Source: Kitasatospora sp. DSM 101779 | GTDB lineage: Bacteria; Actinomycetota; Actinomycetes; Streptomycetales; Streptomycetaceae | Assembly (NCBI RefSeq): GCF_025655475.1 | Contig: NZ_JAHTIK010000001.1 | Coordinates: forward strand, 405,023 to 469,022 | DNA: 64,000 bases | Direction of reading: 5' to 3' | Shown: piece by piece, positions 23,834 through 30,933 of the stretch | Layout of the letters: every line of letters begins with the position of its first letter | How positions within the stretch are numbered: position 1 is the stretch's first letter | The notes under the pieces: model-generated | Told to the model about the DNA's origin: nothing | The model's input: only the letters and a program-made list of their open reading frames with translations | Databases searched by the model: none | Translations under genes and position numbers: made by a program

Positions 23834-24484
23834 ATGGGTGATCCAGGGGCGGGGACGGGCGGGGGCGACCGGCGGGTTCCGGGCACGGCGGGCTACGCCG
23901 AGGCGGCGGACCTGCTGGCGGTGCAGTACGAGGCGGTCACCTTCGAGCAGGTCCACCACGAAGTGCTGCACCTCGTGCCGGCCGGGCCCGGGCGGGTGCT
24001 CGACGTGGGCGCCGGGACGGGGCGCGACGCCGCCGCACTCGCGGCCCGCGGCCACCGCGTGGTCGCGGTCGAGCCCACGACGGCCCTGCGCCGCCACGGG
24101 CGGCGCCTGCACCCCGGCACCGGGATCGACTGGGTCGACGACAGCCTTCCGGAACTCTCGGGCGCGCGGGACGGGCAGCGGTTCGACGCGGTCTTCGCCA
24201 CCGCGGTCTGGATGCACCTGGACCCCGCGGAGCGGTCGCGCGCCCTGGCCAGGATCGCGGAGCTGCTGGCGCCCGGCGGCCGCTTCTTCGTGCAGTTGCG
24301 CCACGGCCCGGTGCCCGCCGGTCGGCGCATGTTCGAGGTGTCGGCCGCGGACACCGTCGCGGCGGCGCGGGCGCTCGGCCTGCGGCTGCTCCACCGCTCC
24401 GAGCGCCCCGACCTGCACGGCCGGGACGGCGTCCGCTGGAGCAGCCTGGTGCTGCAGGCGGGCGGCGGCGCGGAGCGGGTGTGA
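23834..24484 (+). CDS. Class I SAM-dependent methyltransferase
   Basis: A 216-residue Rossmann-fold methyltransferase. Motif I is RVLDVGAGTGRDAAAL near residue 55, the acidic residue after strand 2 is in VVAVEPT, motif II reads FDAVFATAVWMHL, and motif III is LAPGGRFFVQLRHGP. It is cytoplasmic; the substrate is unknown. TAGCCT (23820-23825) eight bases before the ATG suggests a leaderless message. Further upstream lies an AT-rich patch with an ATGAA-ATCTC-TTCAT inverted repeat (23767-23781), possibly an operator. Confidence 0.88.
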   Translation: MGDPGAGTGGGDRRVPGTAGYAEAADLLAVQYEAVTFEQVHHEVLHLVPAGPGRVLDVGAGTGRDAAALAARGHRVVAVEPTTALRRHGRRLHPGTGIDWVDDSLPELSGARDGQRFDAVFATAVWMHLDPAERSRALARIAELLAPGGRFFVQLRHGPVPAGRRMFEVSAADTVAAARALGLRLLHRSERPDLHGRDGVRWSSLVLQAGGGAERV

Positions 24485-24509
24485 ACACGGAGCAGGTGTG
24501 AACGAGGAA

Positions 24510-24536
24510 CCGGCCCGGGGAGTCCTCCCGGGCCGG
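24510..24536. terminator. Bidirectional terminator hairpin
   Basis: CCGGCCCGGG, a 7-nt loop and CCCGGGCCGG form a perfect 10-bp stem between the convergent methyltransferase and SapA-like genes. Confidence 0.7.
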
Positions 24537-24555
24537 CCCCGAAACGCCGGTGGTG

Positions 24556-24999
24556 TCAGCCGCAGTGGTCCCAGTCGCTGAAGTACGAGCTCTGGTCGGA
24601 CTCGCTGAACCAGCCGCCCCACCGAACGCACTTGCCCGCGCCGTACGCGTACACCGGGCCGGCGTACTTGGTGTACGAGCCGGTGTCGTTCTTCTCCGCG
24701 CTGCCCTGGACCTGGAGGCGGGCCGCCATCTTGACCGGGCTGCCGGCCTCGCCGCGGATGGTGACGACGCAGTTGTAGCCGTTGGAGCTGTTGTAGAGCA
24801 GGTAGGTCCACACCTCCCGGTTGATCAGCTTCTCCGAGTCGACGACGCTGTAGCCGGAGCCGCAGAGGGCCGTCGGAGAGGCGGCCAGCGCCGAGGCCTG
24901 CGGGGCGGCCATCACGGTGGCGGCGCCCGCCATCACCACGGCGCCGAGGACGGCGGACAGTTTCTTCAGCAAGGACGTGTTCCTTTCACGGGCCGGCAT
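24556..24999 (-). CDS. Secreted spore-associated protein A (SapA)-like
   Basis: A 147-residue secreted protein. The signal peptide has a basic start, a hydrophobic core (LSAVLGAVVMAGAATVMA) and a probable cut after ASA/ALA near residue 38. The mature part has the SapA pattern: ALCGSGYSVVDSEKL, YLLYNSSNGYNCVVT, SYTKYAGPVYAYGAGKCVRW and a final DHCG. The four cysteines probably form two disulphides. SapA was found on Streptomyces spore surfaces and its function is unknown. The start is ATG 24999; TTG 24969, after AAAGGA, would give a shorter signal peptide (MLKKLSAVLG) and may be the real one. Confidence 0.8.
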   Translation of the reverse strand: MPARERNTSLLKKLSAVLGAVVMAGAATVMAAPQASALAASPTALCGSGYSVVDSEKLINREVWTYLLYNSSNGYNCVVTIRGEAGSPVKMAARLQVQGSAEKNDTGSYTKYAGPVYAYGAGKCVRWGGWFSESDQSSYFSDWDHCG

Positions 25000-25425
25000 T
25001 CCTGCCCGCCCACCGCCGCAAGGGGCGGCGGGATCGTCGGGCGCCGGGGGGAGGAGGTCCGCTCCCTCCGGCCGCACGATTCCGGCCGGGGAATTCCCTC
25101 CCACCGACCCGAATTGCGCAGCCGGGATCGTATTCAGCTGCGTTCCGGCCGCGCCAAGGCAACGGCCCCGACCGTCCCGACCAGGGCGTTCTTTCAGCCG
25201 ATCCGCAGGAACGGCCTTACGCCGCGGAGGATCCGGCGCTATTCTCCGCACCCGCCGCCGAACGGCCGGTCCGGCGTGTTCACTTGCCCCTTTTCGCTCC
25301 GATGTAGCGCCCGGGTATCCCGTGCGGAATTGTTCCCCGCCCGATGTGCAGTGCCGCTGCCGCCAGCTCCGCACGGTCCGTCACGGACGCCGTTTCCCGC
25401 CGGATTCGGCGTGAATGGATTCCGG
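25000..25425. other. Intergenic stretch, no supported gene
   Basis: The region is less GC-rich than its surroundings (GGCGCTATTCTCC, GAATTGTTCC) and may hold promoters for the SapA-like gene. A 34-codon minus-strand frame (25280-25384, starting VTDRAELAAAALHIGRG) is possible but its third-position GC is low for this genome, so I do not annotate it. Confidence 0.4.
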
Positions 25426-25887
25426 TCAGCCGCGCGGCCCGAGGCCGTCCAGCTCGGTGGCCAGCCGGGGCCAGGTGGCGGCGAATCCGGGGTGGAGGCG
25501 CAGCGAGGCGACCTCGGCGGGGCTGTACCACCGGTGGGCGGCCGCCTCTCCGTCGCCGCGGCGCGCACGGAACGGCTCCAGGGCCTCGGCGACCACGGTG
25601 TGGTAGGCCCAGCCCCCGTGGTCGTCGACGAAGGTGTGCAGGTGGCGGAGGGCGGGGACGCCGCCGAGCTCCTCGGCGAACTCCCGGCGGGCGCCGTCCC
25701 AGGGGCTCTCACCGGCTTCCAGGGCGCCACCGGGAACGCTCCAGGTGCGCCCGTGGTGGACCCGCCAGGAGCGGCGTTGGAGCAGCAGGTCGGGGCCCCG
25801 GAGCAGCAGCAGCCCTGCGGCTCCGTGCGGTCCCCAGTGGCGGCATCCGCGTGCGTCCCTGACGAATCCGCGGCTGCTGTCGGCCAT
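25426..25887 (-). CDS. Nudix hydrolase
   Basis: A 153-residue hydrolase of nucleoside diphosphate-linked compounds. The Nudix box is complete: G54, E60 and REFAEELGG (68-76) in the GALEAGESPWDGARREFAEE stretch. The surroundings, AAGLLLLRGPDLLLQRRS and TWSVPGGALEAGE, match the MutT-like group that cleans oxidised nucleotides or hydrolyses sugar nucleotides. It is cytoplasmic. The ATG at 25887 is preceded by a GGGGGAGAGC stretch serving as ribosome binding site. The substrate cannot be read from sequence. Confidence 0.92.
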   Translation of the reverse strand: MADSSRGFVRDARGCRHWGPHGAAGLLLLRGPDLLLQRRSWRVHHGRTWSVPGGALEAGESPWDGARREFAEELGGVPALRHLHTFVDDHGGWAYHTVVAEALEPFRARRGDGEAAAHRWYSPAEVASLRLHPGFAATWPRLATELDGLGPRG

Positions 25888-26063
25888 GCTCTCCCCCTGT
25901 GCGGTGCGCCCTCGCGGGTCGGCGGTACGGGTCCGGCGGTACGAGTCCGGCGGCGGACCGTGCCGTCCCGCCGCGATTCCACCCTGTCCGGCCGGTGCGG
26001 GGCAATCCGCGGTGCCGCGCCGGCGTCCGGTCGCTGTCGGGGGCGGCCTGTACCGTGCTCGGT

Positions 26064-26483
26064 GTGGACATCGCCGATCTCGTCAGGCTGCGCCGGGCCC
26101 GTGACCGCATGGACCGCGACTACGCGGAGCCGCTGGACGTCCCGGCGCTCGCGCGCGACGCGCTCATGTCGCCGGGCCACTTCTCGCGCAGTTTCCGGGC
26201 CGCCTACGGCGAGACTCCGTACAGCTACCTCATGACCCGCCGGATCGAGCGGGCGAAGGCGCTGCTGCGCCGCGGGGACCTGTCGGTGACGGAGGTCTGC
26301 ATGGCGGTGGGCTGTACGTCGCTGGGTTCGTTCAGTTCGCGGTTCACCGAGCTGGTCGGCGAGAGCCCGAGCGCGTACCGGGCCCGCGACCACGACCACG
26401 GCGCGCCCATCCCGGCCTGTGTCGCGAAGATGCACACCAGGCCGGTCAGGAACGGAGAAGCAAAATCGGACGCCGGTCCGTAG
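26064..26483 (+). CDS. AraC family regulator (DNA-binding domain only)
   Basis: A 139-residue protein consisting of the double helix-turn-helix of AraC regulators: DVPALARDALMSPGHFSRSF, then LLRRGDLSVTEVCMAVGCTS, with the family signature completed by FSSRFTELVGESPSAYR. There is no separate effector domain. The GTG at 26064 lies seven bases after TACCGT (26051-26056), so the transcript is probably leaderless. It is followed after 9 bp by a VOC-family gene, a pairing common in streptomycetes, and probably activates or represses that gene. Confidence 0.88.
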   Translation: MDIADLVRLRRARDRMDRDYAEPLDVPALARDALMSPGHFSRSFRAAYGETPYSYLMTRRIERAKALLRRGDLSVTEVCMAVGCTSLGSFSSRFTELVGESPSAYRARDHDHGAPIPACVAKMHTRPVRNGEAKSDAGP

Positions 26484-26492
26484 CGTATGGCC

Positions 26493-26909
26493 ATGGACAT
26501 CAAGCTTTCGCAGTGCTTCATCGCCGTCGACGACCACGACAAGGCACTCGCCTTCTACCGCGACGCCCTCGGCCTGGAGGTCCGCAACGACGTCGGCTTC
26601 GAGGGGATGCGCTGGGTGACGGTCGGCTCGCCGACCCAGCCGGGCGTGGAGATCGTCCTCGAGCCGCCGCTCGCCGACCCCAACGCCTCGGAGGCCGACC
26701 GCCAGACGGTGGCCGAGCTGATGGCCAAGGGCATGCTGCGCGGCGTCATCTTCGAGACGGACGACTGCGACGCCACCTTCGAGCGGATCAGCGCTGCGGG
26801 TGCCGAGGTGCTGCAGGAGCCGATGGACCAGCCGTACGGCGTGCGCGACTGTGCCTTCCGCGACCCGGCCGGGAACATGCTGCGGTTCACCCAGCCCCGT
26901 ACCGCGTAG
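26493..26909 (+). CDS. VOC family (glyoxalase/bleomycin-resistance fold) protein
   Basis: A 138-residue metal-dependent fold of two beta-alpha-beta-beta-beta modules: IKLSQCFIAVDDHDKALAFY and VIFETDDCDATFERISAAGA, closing with CAFRDPAGNMLRFTQP. Members bind or convert small molecules; this subgroup is widespread and uncharacterised. TAGCGT (26481-26486) lies six bases before ATG 26493, so I prefer this second ATG (leaderless) to the one at 26487. Coupled with the AraC gene upstream. Confidence 0.88.
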   Translation: MDIKLSQCFIAVDDHDKALAFYRDALGLEVRNDVGFEGMRWVTVGSPTQPGVEIVLEPPLADPNASEADRQTVAELMAKGMLRGVIFETDDCDATFERISAAGAEVLQEPMDQPYGVRDCAFRDPAGNMLRFTQPRTA

Positions 26910-26988
26910 CAGCCGCCGCGGCGGTGTCCGGCCCGGCGGCCGCAGACGGCGCCGCCGGGCCGCACGCATGCCCGCGGCCGGTCCGGCC

Positions 26989-27016
26989 GACGGGCTGACG
27001 GGCTGACGGGCTGACG
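26989..27016. repeat. 8-bp tandem repeat GACGGGCT, 3.5 units
   Basis: GACGGGCT occurs three times head to tail followed by a partial GACGG. It lies in the short gap before the kinase gene and looks like a slippage repeat. Confidence 0.7.
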
Positions 27017-27046
27017 GCCCGTCCGGTCCCGCACCGGGGTGGCCGC

Positions 27047-27676
27047 ATGGTGGAGTCCGCGAGCACGGTGGTCCTGATGTGCGGTCTCCCCGGGGCGGGC
27101 AAGACCCCGTACGCGCAGGCGCTGGTCCGCCGCGGGGACGTGCGGCTGTCGATCGACGAGGCGGTCTGGCAGCGGCTCGGGCAGCGCGACGCCGCCCTGG
27201 TGCCGGTTGAGGCGGCGTTCGACGCGCCGAAGGAGGAGGTCCGCCGCGAGCAGCGGCAGGAGCCGGTCGGCCTGATGCTGGCGCGGCGGGATGTGGTGGT
27301 GGACTACAGCTTCTGGAGCCGGGCGGCACGCGAGGACTTCAAGGCGCTGGTCGAGCGGCACGGCTGCCGCTGGGAGCCCGTCCACCTGAAGGCGGACGGG
27401 GCGACGTTGCGGCGACGTCTCGCCGCCCTCCACCGCGAGGTCGGGGCCGGTGCCGTCACCGTGGACAAGCGGCCGCTGGAACGCCACCTGTCCGCCTTCG
27501 AGCAGCCCGACGGCGAGGGCGAGCCGGTCCTGCCGCAGCACGGACCGGTCCTGCGCCCCACCGAGGCCGGGGCCCGCGGCTGTCGACGCCGTGTCCGCCG
27601 GCAGCCGGAGTCCCTCCGGGTCCGATCGGCCGCGGGGCGGCCGGGGCGTTCCCCTCGGCCGGGGCCGACGGCATGA
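27047..27676 (+). CDS. P-loop kinase-like ATPase (AAA_33/zeta-like)
   Basis: A 209-residue protein with a strong Walker A, LMCGLPGAGKTPYAQALV (residues 10-27), an acidic strand SIDEAVWQRLGQ, the LID-like VVVDYSFWSRAAREDFKALV and the arginine-rich LRRRLAALHREVG. This is the pattern of small P-loop kinases related to zeta toxins and chloramphenicol phosphotransferase. The substrate is unknown. The family usually ends soon after FEQPDGEGE; here the frame continues for about 45 Arg/Pro-rich residues, so the true C-terminus may have been changed by a frameshift near 27530. Confidence 0.75.
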   Translation: MVESASTVVLMCGLPGAGKTPYAQALVRRGDVRLSIDEAVWQRLGQRDAALVPVEAAFDAPKEEVRREQRQEPVGLMLARRDVVVDYSFWSRAAREDFKALVERHGCRWEPVHLKADGATLRRRLAALHREVGAGAVTVDKRPLERHLSAFEQPDGEGEPVLPQHGPVLRPTEAGARGCRRRVRRQPESLRVRSAAGRPGRSPRPGPTA

Positions 27677-27757
27677 TGCGTCTGTCTGTCCACCGGCCCG
27701 GGAGCCCCTGCCGTTCCCCGTCCCGCACGCCGATCTGCCGCCGAAAGGGCCCGCTCC

Positions 27758-29050
27758 GTGACGAGTACCGCCTCGACGCCCTCGACCGACTCCGACCCCG
27801 GTGCCGCCGCGTCCGTCGACGCCGCGCAGCGCCGCGTCCTGACCGTCCTGGTCGCCTCCCAGGTGCTCAGCGGGGCCGGGTTGGCCGCCGGGATCACCGT
27901 CGGCGCCCTGCTGGCGCAGCAGATGCTCGGCTCGGCCGGGCTGGCCGGCCTGCCCAGTGCGCTGTTCACCGCGGGCAGTGCGATCGCCGCGATCGCCGTC
28001 AGCCGCATCTCGGCGGCCCGCGGGCGCCGGCCCGGGCTCGCGCTCGGTTACGCGACCGGCGCGGTCGGCAGCGCCGGGGTGATCGCCGCCGCCGTCGCCG
28101 ACAGCCCCGTCCTGCTGTTCGCCGCCCTGCTCGTGTACGGCGCGGGGACGGCCACCAACCTGCAGGCCCGCTACGCCGGGGCGGATCTCGCCGCGCCGAC
28201 CCACCGTGCCCGTGCGGTCTCCACGGTGCTGGTCGCCACCACCCTCGGTGGGATCGCGGGCCCGAACCTGGCCGCGCCGACCGGTGACCTCGCGGCGGAC
28301 CTCGGCATACCCCGGCTGGCCGGACCGTTCCTGCTGGCCGGCATCGCCTACGCGGCGGCCGCCGCCGTCCTCGCGATCTGGCTACGCCCCGACCCGCTGC
28401 TGCTGGCCCGGGAACTCGCCGCCGGCGCCGGTGCGGACGTCCCGGCCGGGTCTGCGGACAGTGCTCCGGAGCCGGGCGCGGGGGTGCGCCGCGGGGTGCT
28501 GCTGGGCACCGCGGTGATGGTCCTCACCCAGCTCGTCATGGTGGCCGTGATGACGATGACGCCCGTCCACATGCACGACATGGGTCACGGCACCGCGGCG
28601 TCGGGGCTGGTCATCGCGATCCACATCGGCGCGATGTACCTGCCGTCGCCGCTGACCGGCCGGCTGGTCGACCGCTACGGACGGAAGGCACTGGCGACCG
28701 CTTCCGGGCTGACGCTGCTCGCGGCGGGCGTGCTGGCCGCGATCGCGCCGGGCGGGTCCGTCCCGCTGCTGGCGCTGGCCCTCGCCCTGCTCGGCCTGGG
28801 CTGGAACTTCGGTCTGGTCGCCGGCACCGCGATCATCACCGACGCGGTGCCGCTGGCCACCCGGGCGAGGACGCAGGGCATGGTCGACGTCGCCATCGCC
28901 GTCTCCGGGGCCTCCGGCGGACTGGCCTCCGGCGCCGTCGTCGATCTGGCCGGCTACCCCGTGCTGGCCCTCGGCGGCGGGCTCCTCGCGCTCGCCGTGC
29001 TGCCCGCCGTCGTCCTGACCGCCCGCGGCACCCCGGCGATCGCACGCTAG
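27758..29050 (+). CDS. MFS transporter
   Basis: A 430-residue major facilitator protein with about twelve membrane segments. A second-half signature reads GRLVDRYGRKALATASG, and segment 1 is LTVLVASQVLSGAGLAAGIT. A His/Met-rich loop (MTMTPVHMHDMGHGTAASG, about residues 265-285) separates segments 7 and 8; such loops are seen in a subgroup of actinobacterial MFS proteins. The start is GTG 27758. The substrate is unknown, and no regulator adjoins. Confidence 0.9.
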   Translation: MTSTASTPSTDSDPGAAASVDAAQRRVLTVLVASQVLSGAGLAAGITVGALLAQQMLGSAGLAGLPSALFTAGSAIAAIAVSRISAARGRRPGLALGYATGAVGSAGVIAAAVADSPVLLFAALLVYGAGTATNLQARYAGADLAAPTHRARAVSTVLVATTLGGIAGPNLAAPTGDLAADLGIPRLAGPFLLAGIAYAAAAAVLAIWLRPDPLLLARELAAGAGADVPAGSADSAPEPGAGVRRGVLLGTAVMVLTQLVMVAVMTMTPVHMHDMGHGTAASGLVIAIHIGAMYLPSPLTGRLVDRYGRKALATASGLTLLAAGVLAAIAPGGSVPLLALALALLGLGWNFGLVAGTAIITDAVPLATRARTQGMVDVAIAVSGASGGLASGAVVDLAGYPVLALGGGLLALAVLPAVVLTARGTPAIAR

Positions 29051-29141
29051 GAGCTCCGGCTCGGGTCGGTACGGCGGCGTGCGGCGGCACCTGATGCGCG
29101 GCCCGACCGCCTTGTGGGTCCCGGCCGTGGGACCGCACGCG

Positions 29142-29175
29142 ACTGCCGCCGCCGGAACGGACCGGCGGCGGCAGT
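29142..29175. terminator. Perfect 14-bp terminator hairpin
   Basis: ACTGCCGCCGCCGG and CCGGCGGCGGCAGT flank the loop AACGGA between the convergent MFS and UPF0016 genes, so it can stop transcription from either side. Confidence 0.75.
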
Positions 29176-29202
29176 CGGAGGAGTGCGGGGCGGCCGCGGG
29201 TG

Positions 29203-29787
29203 TCAGCCGGTGAAGGCCTCGACCAGGGACCAGAGGGCGAGCGCGGCCATGCAGACGCCGCCGACGCGCTGGACCATCCGCAGCGGCACCCGCTTGGCGA
29301 TGAAGCGGCCGACCACCAGGGCGAGGGCGGAGACGCTCATCAGCGCCGCGGCCGAGCCGATCGCGGTGGAGAGCACACCGTTGGTGGCGGCGAGGTTGGC
29401 GGTGGTGATCTGGGTCAGGTCGCCCCACTCGCCGATGAACACGGCCATGAACGCCGCCGTCCACACCGGCCAGAACCCGGTGACCGTCCGGCCGGCCTCG
29501 TCGGCGCCGTCCTGGTCGCCGCCACTGCGGAGCAGGACGAGGGCGCCGAAGGCGAAGAGCGCGGCCGAGACGAGCTTGACGGCGACGTTCGGCAGCAGGC
29601 CGATCAGGCTGCCCGCGCCGACGGCGATGGCGACGTGGACGACGAAGGCGCTGGAGGCGCCGATCCAGACGTAGAGCGGTCGCATCCGCGTGCCCATGGC
29701 GAGGGACGCGAACATCGTCTTGTCGGGGAGTTCGGCGAGGAAGATCAGACCGAAGGCGGTGAGGATCGCCAGGGGGTCGAGGGACAT
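29203..29787 (-). CDS. TMEM165/GDT1 (UPF0016) family cation exporter
   Basis: A 194-residue membrane protein with six segments in two repeats. Each repeat carries the family cation-binding motif: E19-LPDKT and E120-WGDLT (consensus ExGDxT). Bacterial members such as MneA export Mn2+ and eukaryotic ones move Mn2+/Ca2+/H+. The manganese assignment is supported independently by the yybP-ykoY riboswitch upstream. The ATG at 29787 has a weak ribosome binding site, consistent with control by RNA structure. It faces the MFS gene tail to tail. Confidence 0.92.
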   Translation of the reverse strand: MSLDPLAILTAFGLIFLAELPDKTMFASLAMGTRMRPLYVWIGASSAFVVHVAIAVGAGSLIGLLPNVAVKLVSAALFAFGALVLLRSGGDQDGADEAGRTVTGFWPVWTAAFMAVFIGEWGDLTQITTANLAATNGVLSTAIGSAAALMSVSALALVVGRFIAKRVPLRMVQRVGGVCMAALALWSLVEAFTG

Positions 29788-29904
29788 CCGGGGGCTTTCT
29801 ACTGGGGCCGGGCCGGAGTGTCGGTGCGAACACCCGTCGCGGGTGGTCCGGGAGGACGCCTCGGCCCGGCACGAAGAACGGCCCCCGCGGGTGCGGGCGC
29901 CGGT

Positions 29905-30032
29905 CATGCCTTGCCGAAGGTCTCGTCCACCGCACCGCCCGGAGGCGCTGCGGCCCGGCGGCCGGGCCGTCCGCTGGTGTGCGGACGTCCAGTGTGTCGA
30001 CCAACCGGTGTTTCGGGACTACTCCCCTTCGC
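29905..30032 (-). ncRNA. yybP-ykoY manganese riboswitch
   Basis: Reading the minus strand, the leader of the UPF0016 gene has AAGGGGAGTAGTC (about 30030 down to 30017) and, about 100 nt later, GACGAGACCTTCGGCAAGGC (29927 down to 29908). GGGGAGUAG and GAGACCUU...GCAAGG are the two conserved elements that form the Mn2+ site in this class. A TATACT -10 box (30040-30045, minus strand) lies just upstream, so the RNA would begin at the motif. A GC-rich stem (GCCCGCACCCGCGGGGGC region) follows and may be the expression platform. Known members switch on Mn2+ exporters when Mn2+ is high. Confidence 0.85.
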
Positions 30033-30084
30033 ACTGCCCAGTATACCCGGGCCGCGCGGGACACCCGCCCGGGGGCGCCCGCCC

Positions 30085-30228
30085 TCAGCCCACGCTCGGG
30101 CTGCGGCGCTCCAGCAGGCCGACGTCGTACCGGCAGCAGTGGTGCCGGCCGAGGCGTTCGCGCGCCACCGACGGGCGGCACACCGCACCGCCGTCCTGCC
30201 CGAGGATGACCCGCCCAGAATTCGACAT
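30085..30228 (-). CDS. Small Cys-containing ORF, possible ArsR remnant
   Basis: This 47-codon frame begins MSNSGRVILGQDGGAV and continues CRPSVARERLGRHHCCRYD. It lies where an arsR gene usually sits beside arsI, and its N-terminal wording (VCRPSVARERL) loosely recalls the CCxPLxxEPL metal-binding start of actinobacterial ArsR proteins, but the helix-turn-helix is missing. It is either a tiny thiol-rich protein or the fossil start of an arsR gene. Divergent from arsI. Confidence 0.3.
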   Translation of the reverse strand: MSNSGRVILGQDGGAVCRPSVARERLGRHHCCRYDVGLLERRSPSVG

Positions 30229-30237
30229 GCATCTATG

Positions 30238-30289
30238 TTGACAGTCATCGAATCCAGGCGGCAAGCTCAACTGTATCGACAGCCATCGA
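30238..30289. promoter_or_regulatory. Direct repeats in the arsI promoter
   Basis: TTGACAGTCATCGA (30238-30251) and TCGACAGCCATCGA (30276-30289) match at 12 of 14 positions and are spaced 38 bp apart. They flank the expected promoter and resemble metalloregulator sites in front of streptomycete ars genes. The first copy includes a consensus TTGACA. Confidence 0.55.
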
Positions 30290-30317
30290 TGCACAACCTC
30301 GGATCGGGGAGACCGCC

Positions 30318-30770
30318 ATGTCCCGTGTACAGCTCGCCCTGCGCGTCGCCGACCTCGAAGGCTCCGTCGCCTTCTACACCAAGCTCTTCGGCACCGGGCC
30401 GGCCAAGCGCCGCCCCGGCTACGCCAACTTCGCCGTCGCCGAGCCCCCGCTCAAGCTCGTCCTGATCGAGGGCGAGCCCGGCGAGGAGACCCGCCTGGAC
30501 CACCTCGGCGTCGAGGTCGCGAGCACCGAGCAGGTCACCGCGGCCGCCGCCCGCCTCCGGAACGCCGGCCTCGCGACCACCGAGGAGGACGACACCACGT
30601 GCTGCTACGCACTCCAGGACAAGGTGTGGGTGCACGGACCCGGCCGGGAACCCTGGGAGGTCTACGTGGTCAAGGCCGACGCCGACACCCTGACCAAGCC
30701 GGCCGGCACGCCGGACGCCTGCTGCGACCCGGACACGGCCACCGACACCGCCGGCTGCGCCTGCGGCTGA
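30318..30770 (+). CDS. arsI: ArsI/CadI family VOC protein (organoarsenical C-As lyase-like)
   Basis: A 150-residue VOC-fold protein. Candidate iron ligands are Q5, H62 and E114, and the vicinal pair C95-C96 in TTCCYALQDKVW is the arsenic-binding feature of ArsI. The C-terminus adds CCDPDTATDTAGCACG, a Cys-rich tail typical of this family. ArsI uses Fe(II) and O2 to break the C-As bond of trivalent organoarsenicals; the related mycobacterial CadI is cadmium-induced. GGGGAG lies ahead of the ATG at 30318. No arsenite permease or reductase gene is nearby, so its ars partners, if any, are elsewhere. Confidence 0.85.
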   Translation: MSRVQLALRVADLEGSVAFYTKLFGTGPAKRRPGYANFAVAEPPLKLVLIEGEPGEETRLDHLGVEVASTEQVTAAAARLRNAGLATTEEDDTTCCYALQDKVWVHGPGREPWEVYVVKADADTLTKPAGTPDACCDPDTATDTAGCACG

Positions 30771-30869
30771 CCGCGCGACCGGCCGCCCCGCCCTCCGCAG
30801 GGGCCCGCACGGCGGACGGGCCGGAGGTGCGAGCGCGCGCGGTGGAGGTCAGGCTGGAGACAACGCCCT

Positions 30870-30888
30870 TTAGGTAAGGCTAACCACA
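30870..30888. promoter_or_regulatory. Iron box (DmdR1/IdeR-type) before the ZIP gene
   Basis: TTAGGTAAGGCTAACCACA matches the DtxR-family iron box TTAGGTTAGGCTAACCTAA at 16 of 19 positions, with a mismatch at position 7 and two at the right end. It lies 45 bp ahead of the ZIP start codon, a typical promoter position. Confidence 0.75.
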
Positions 30889-30933
30889 GTCGATCGGGGG
30901 CGTCCGCCACCGCGCTTCCCCGGAGGGTGCTCG

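Noticed and set aside
25280..25384. 34-codon minus-strand small protein
   Set aside because: Third-position GC is low compared with real genes here, there is no homology signal and the ribosome binding site is weak.
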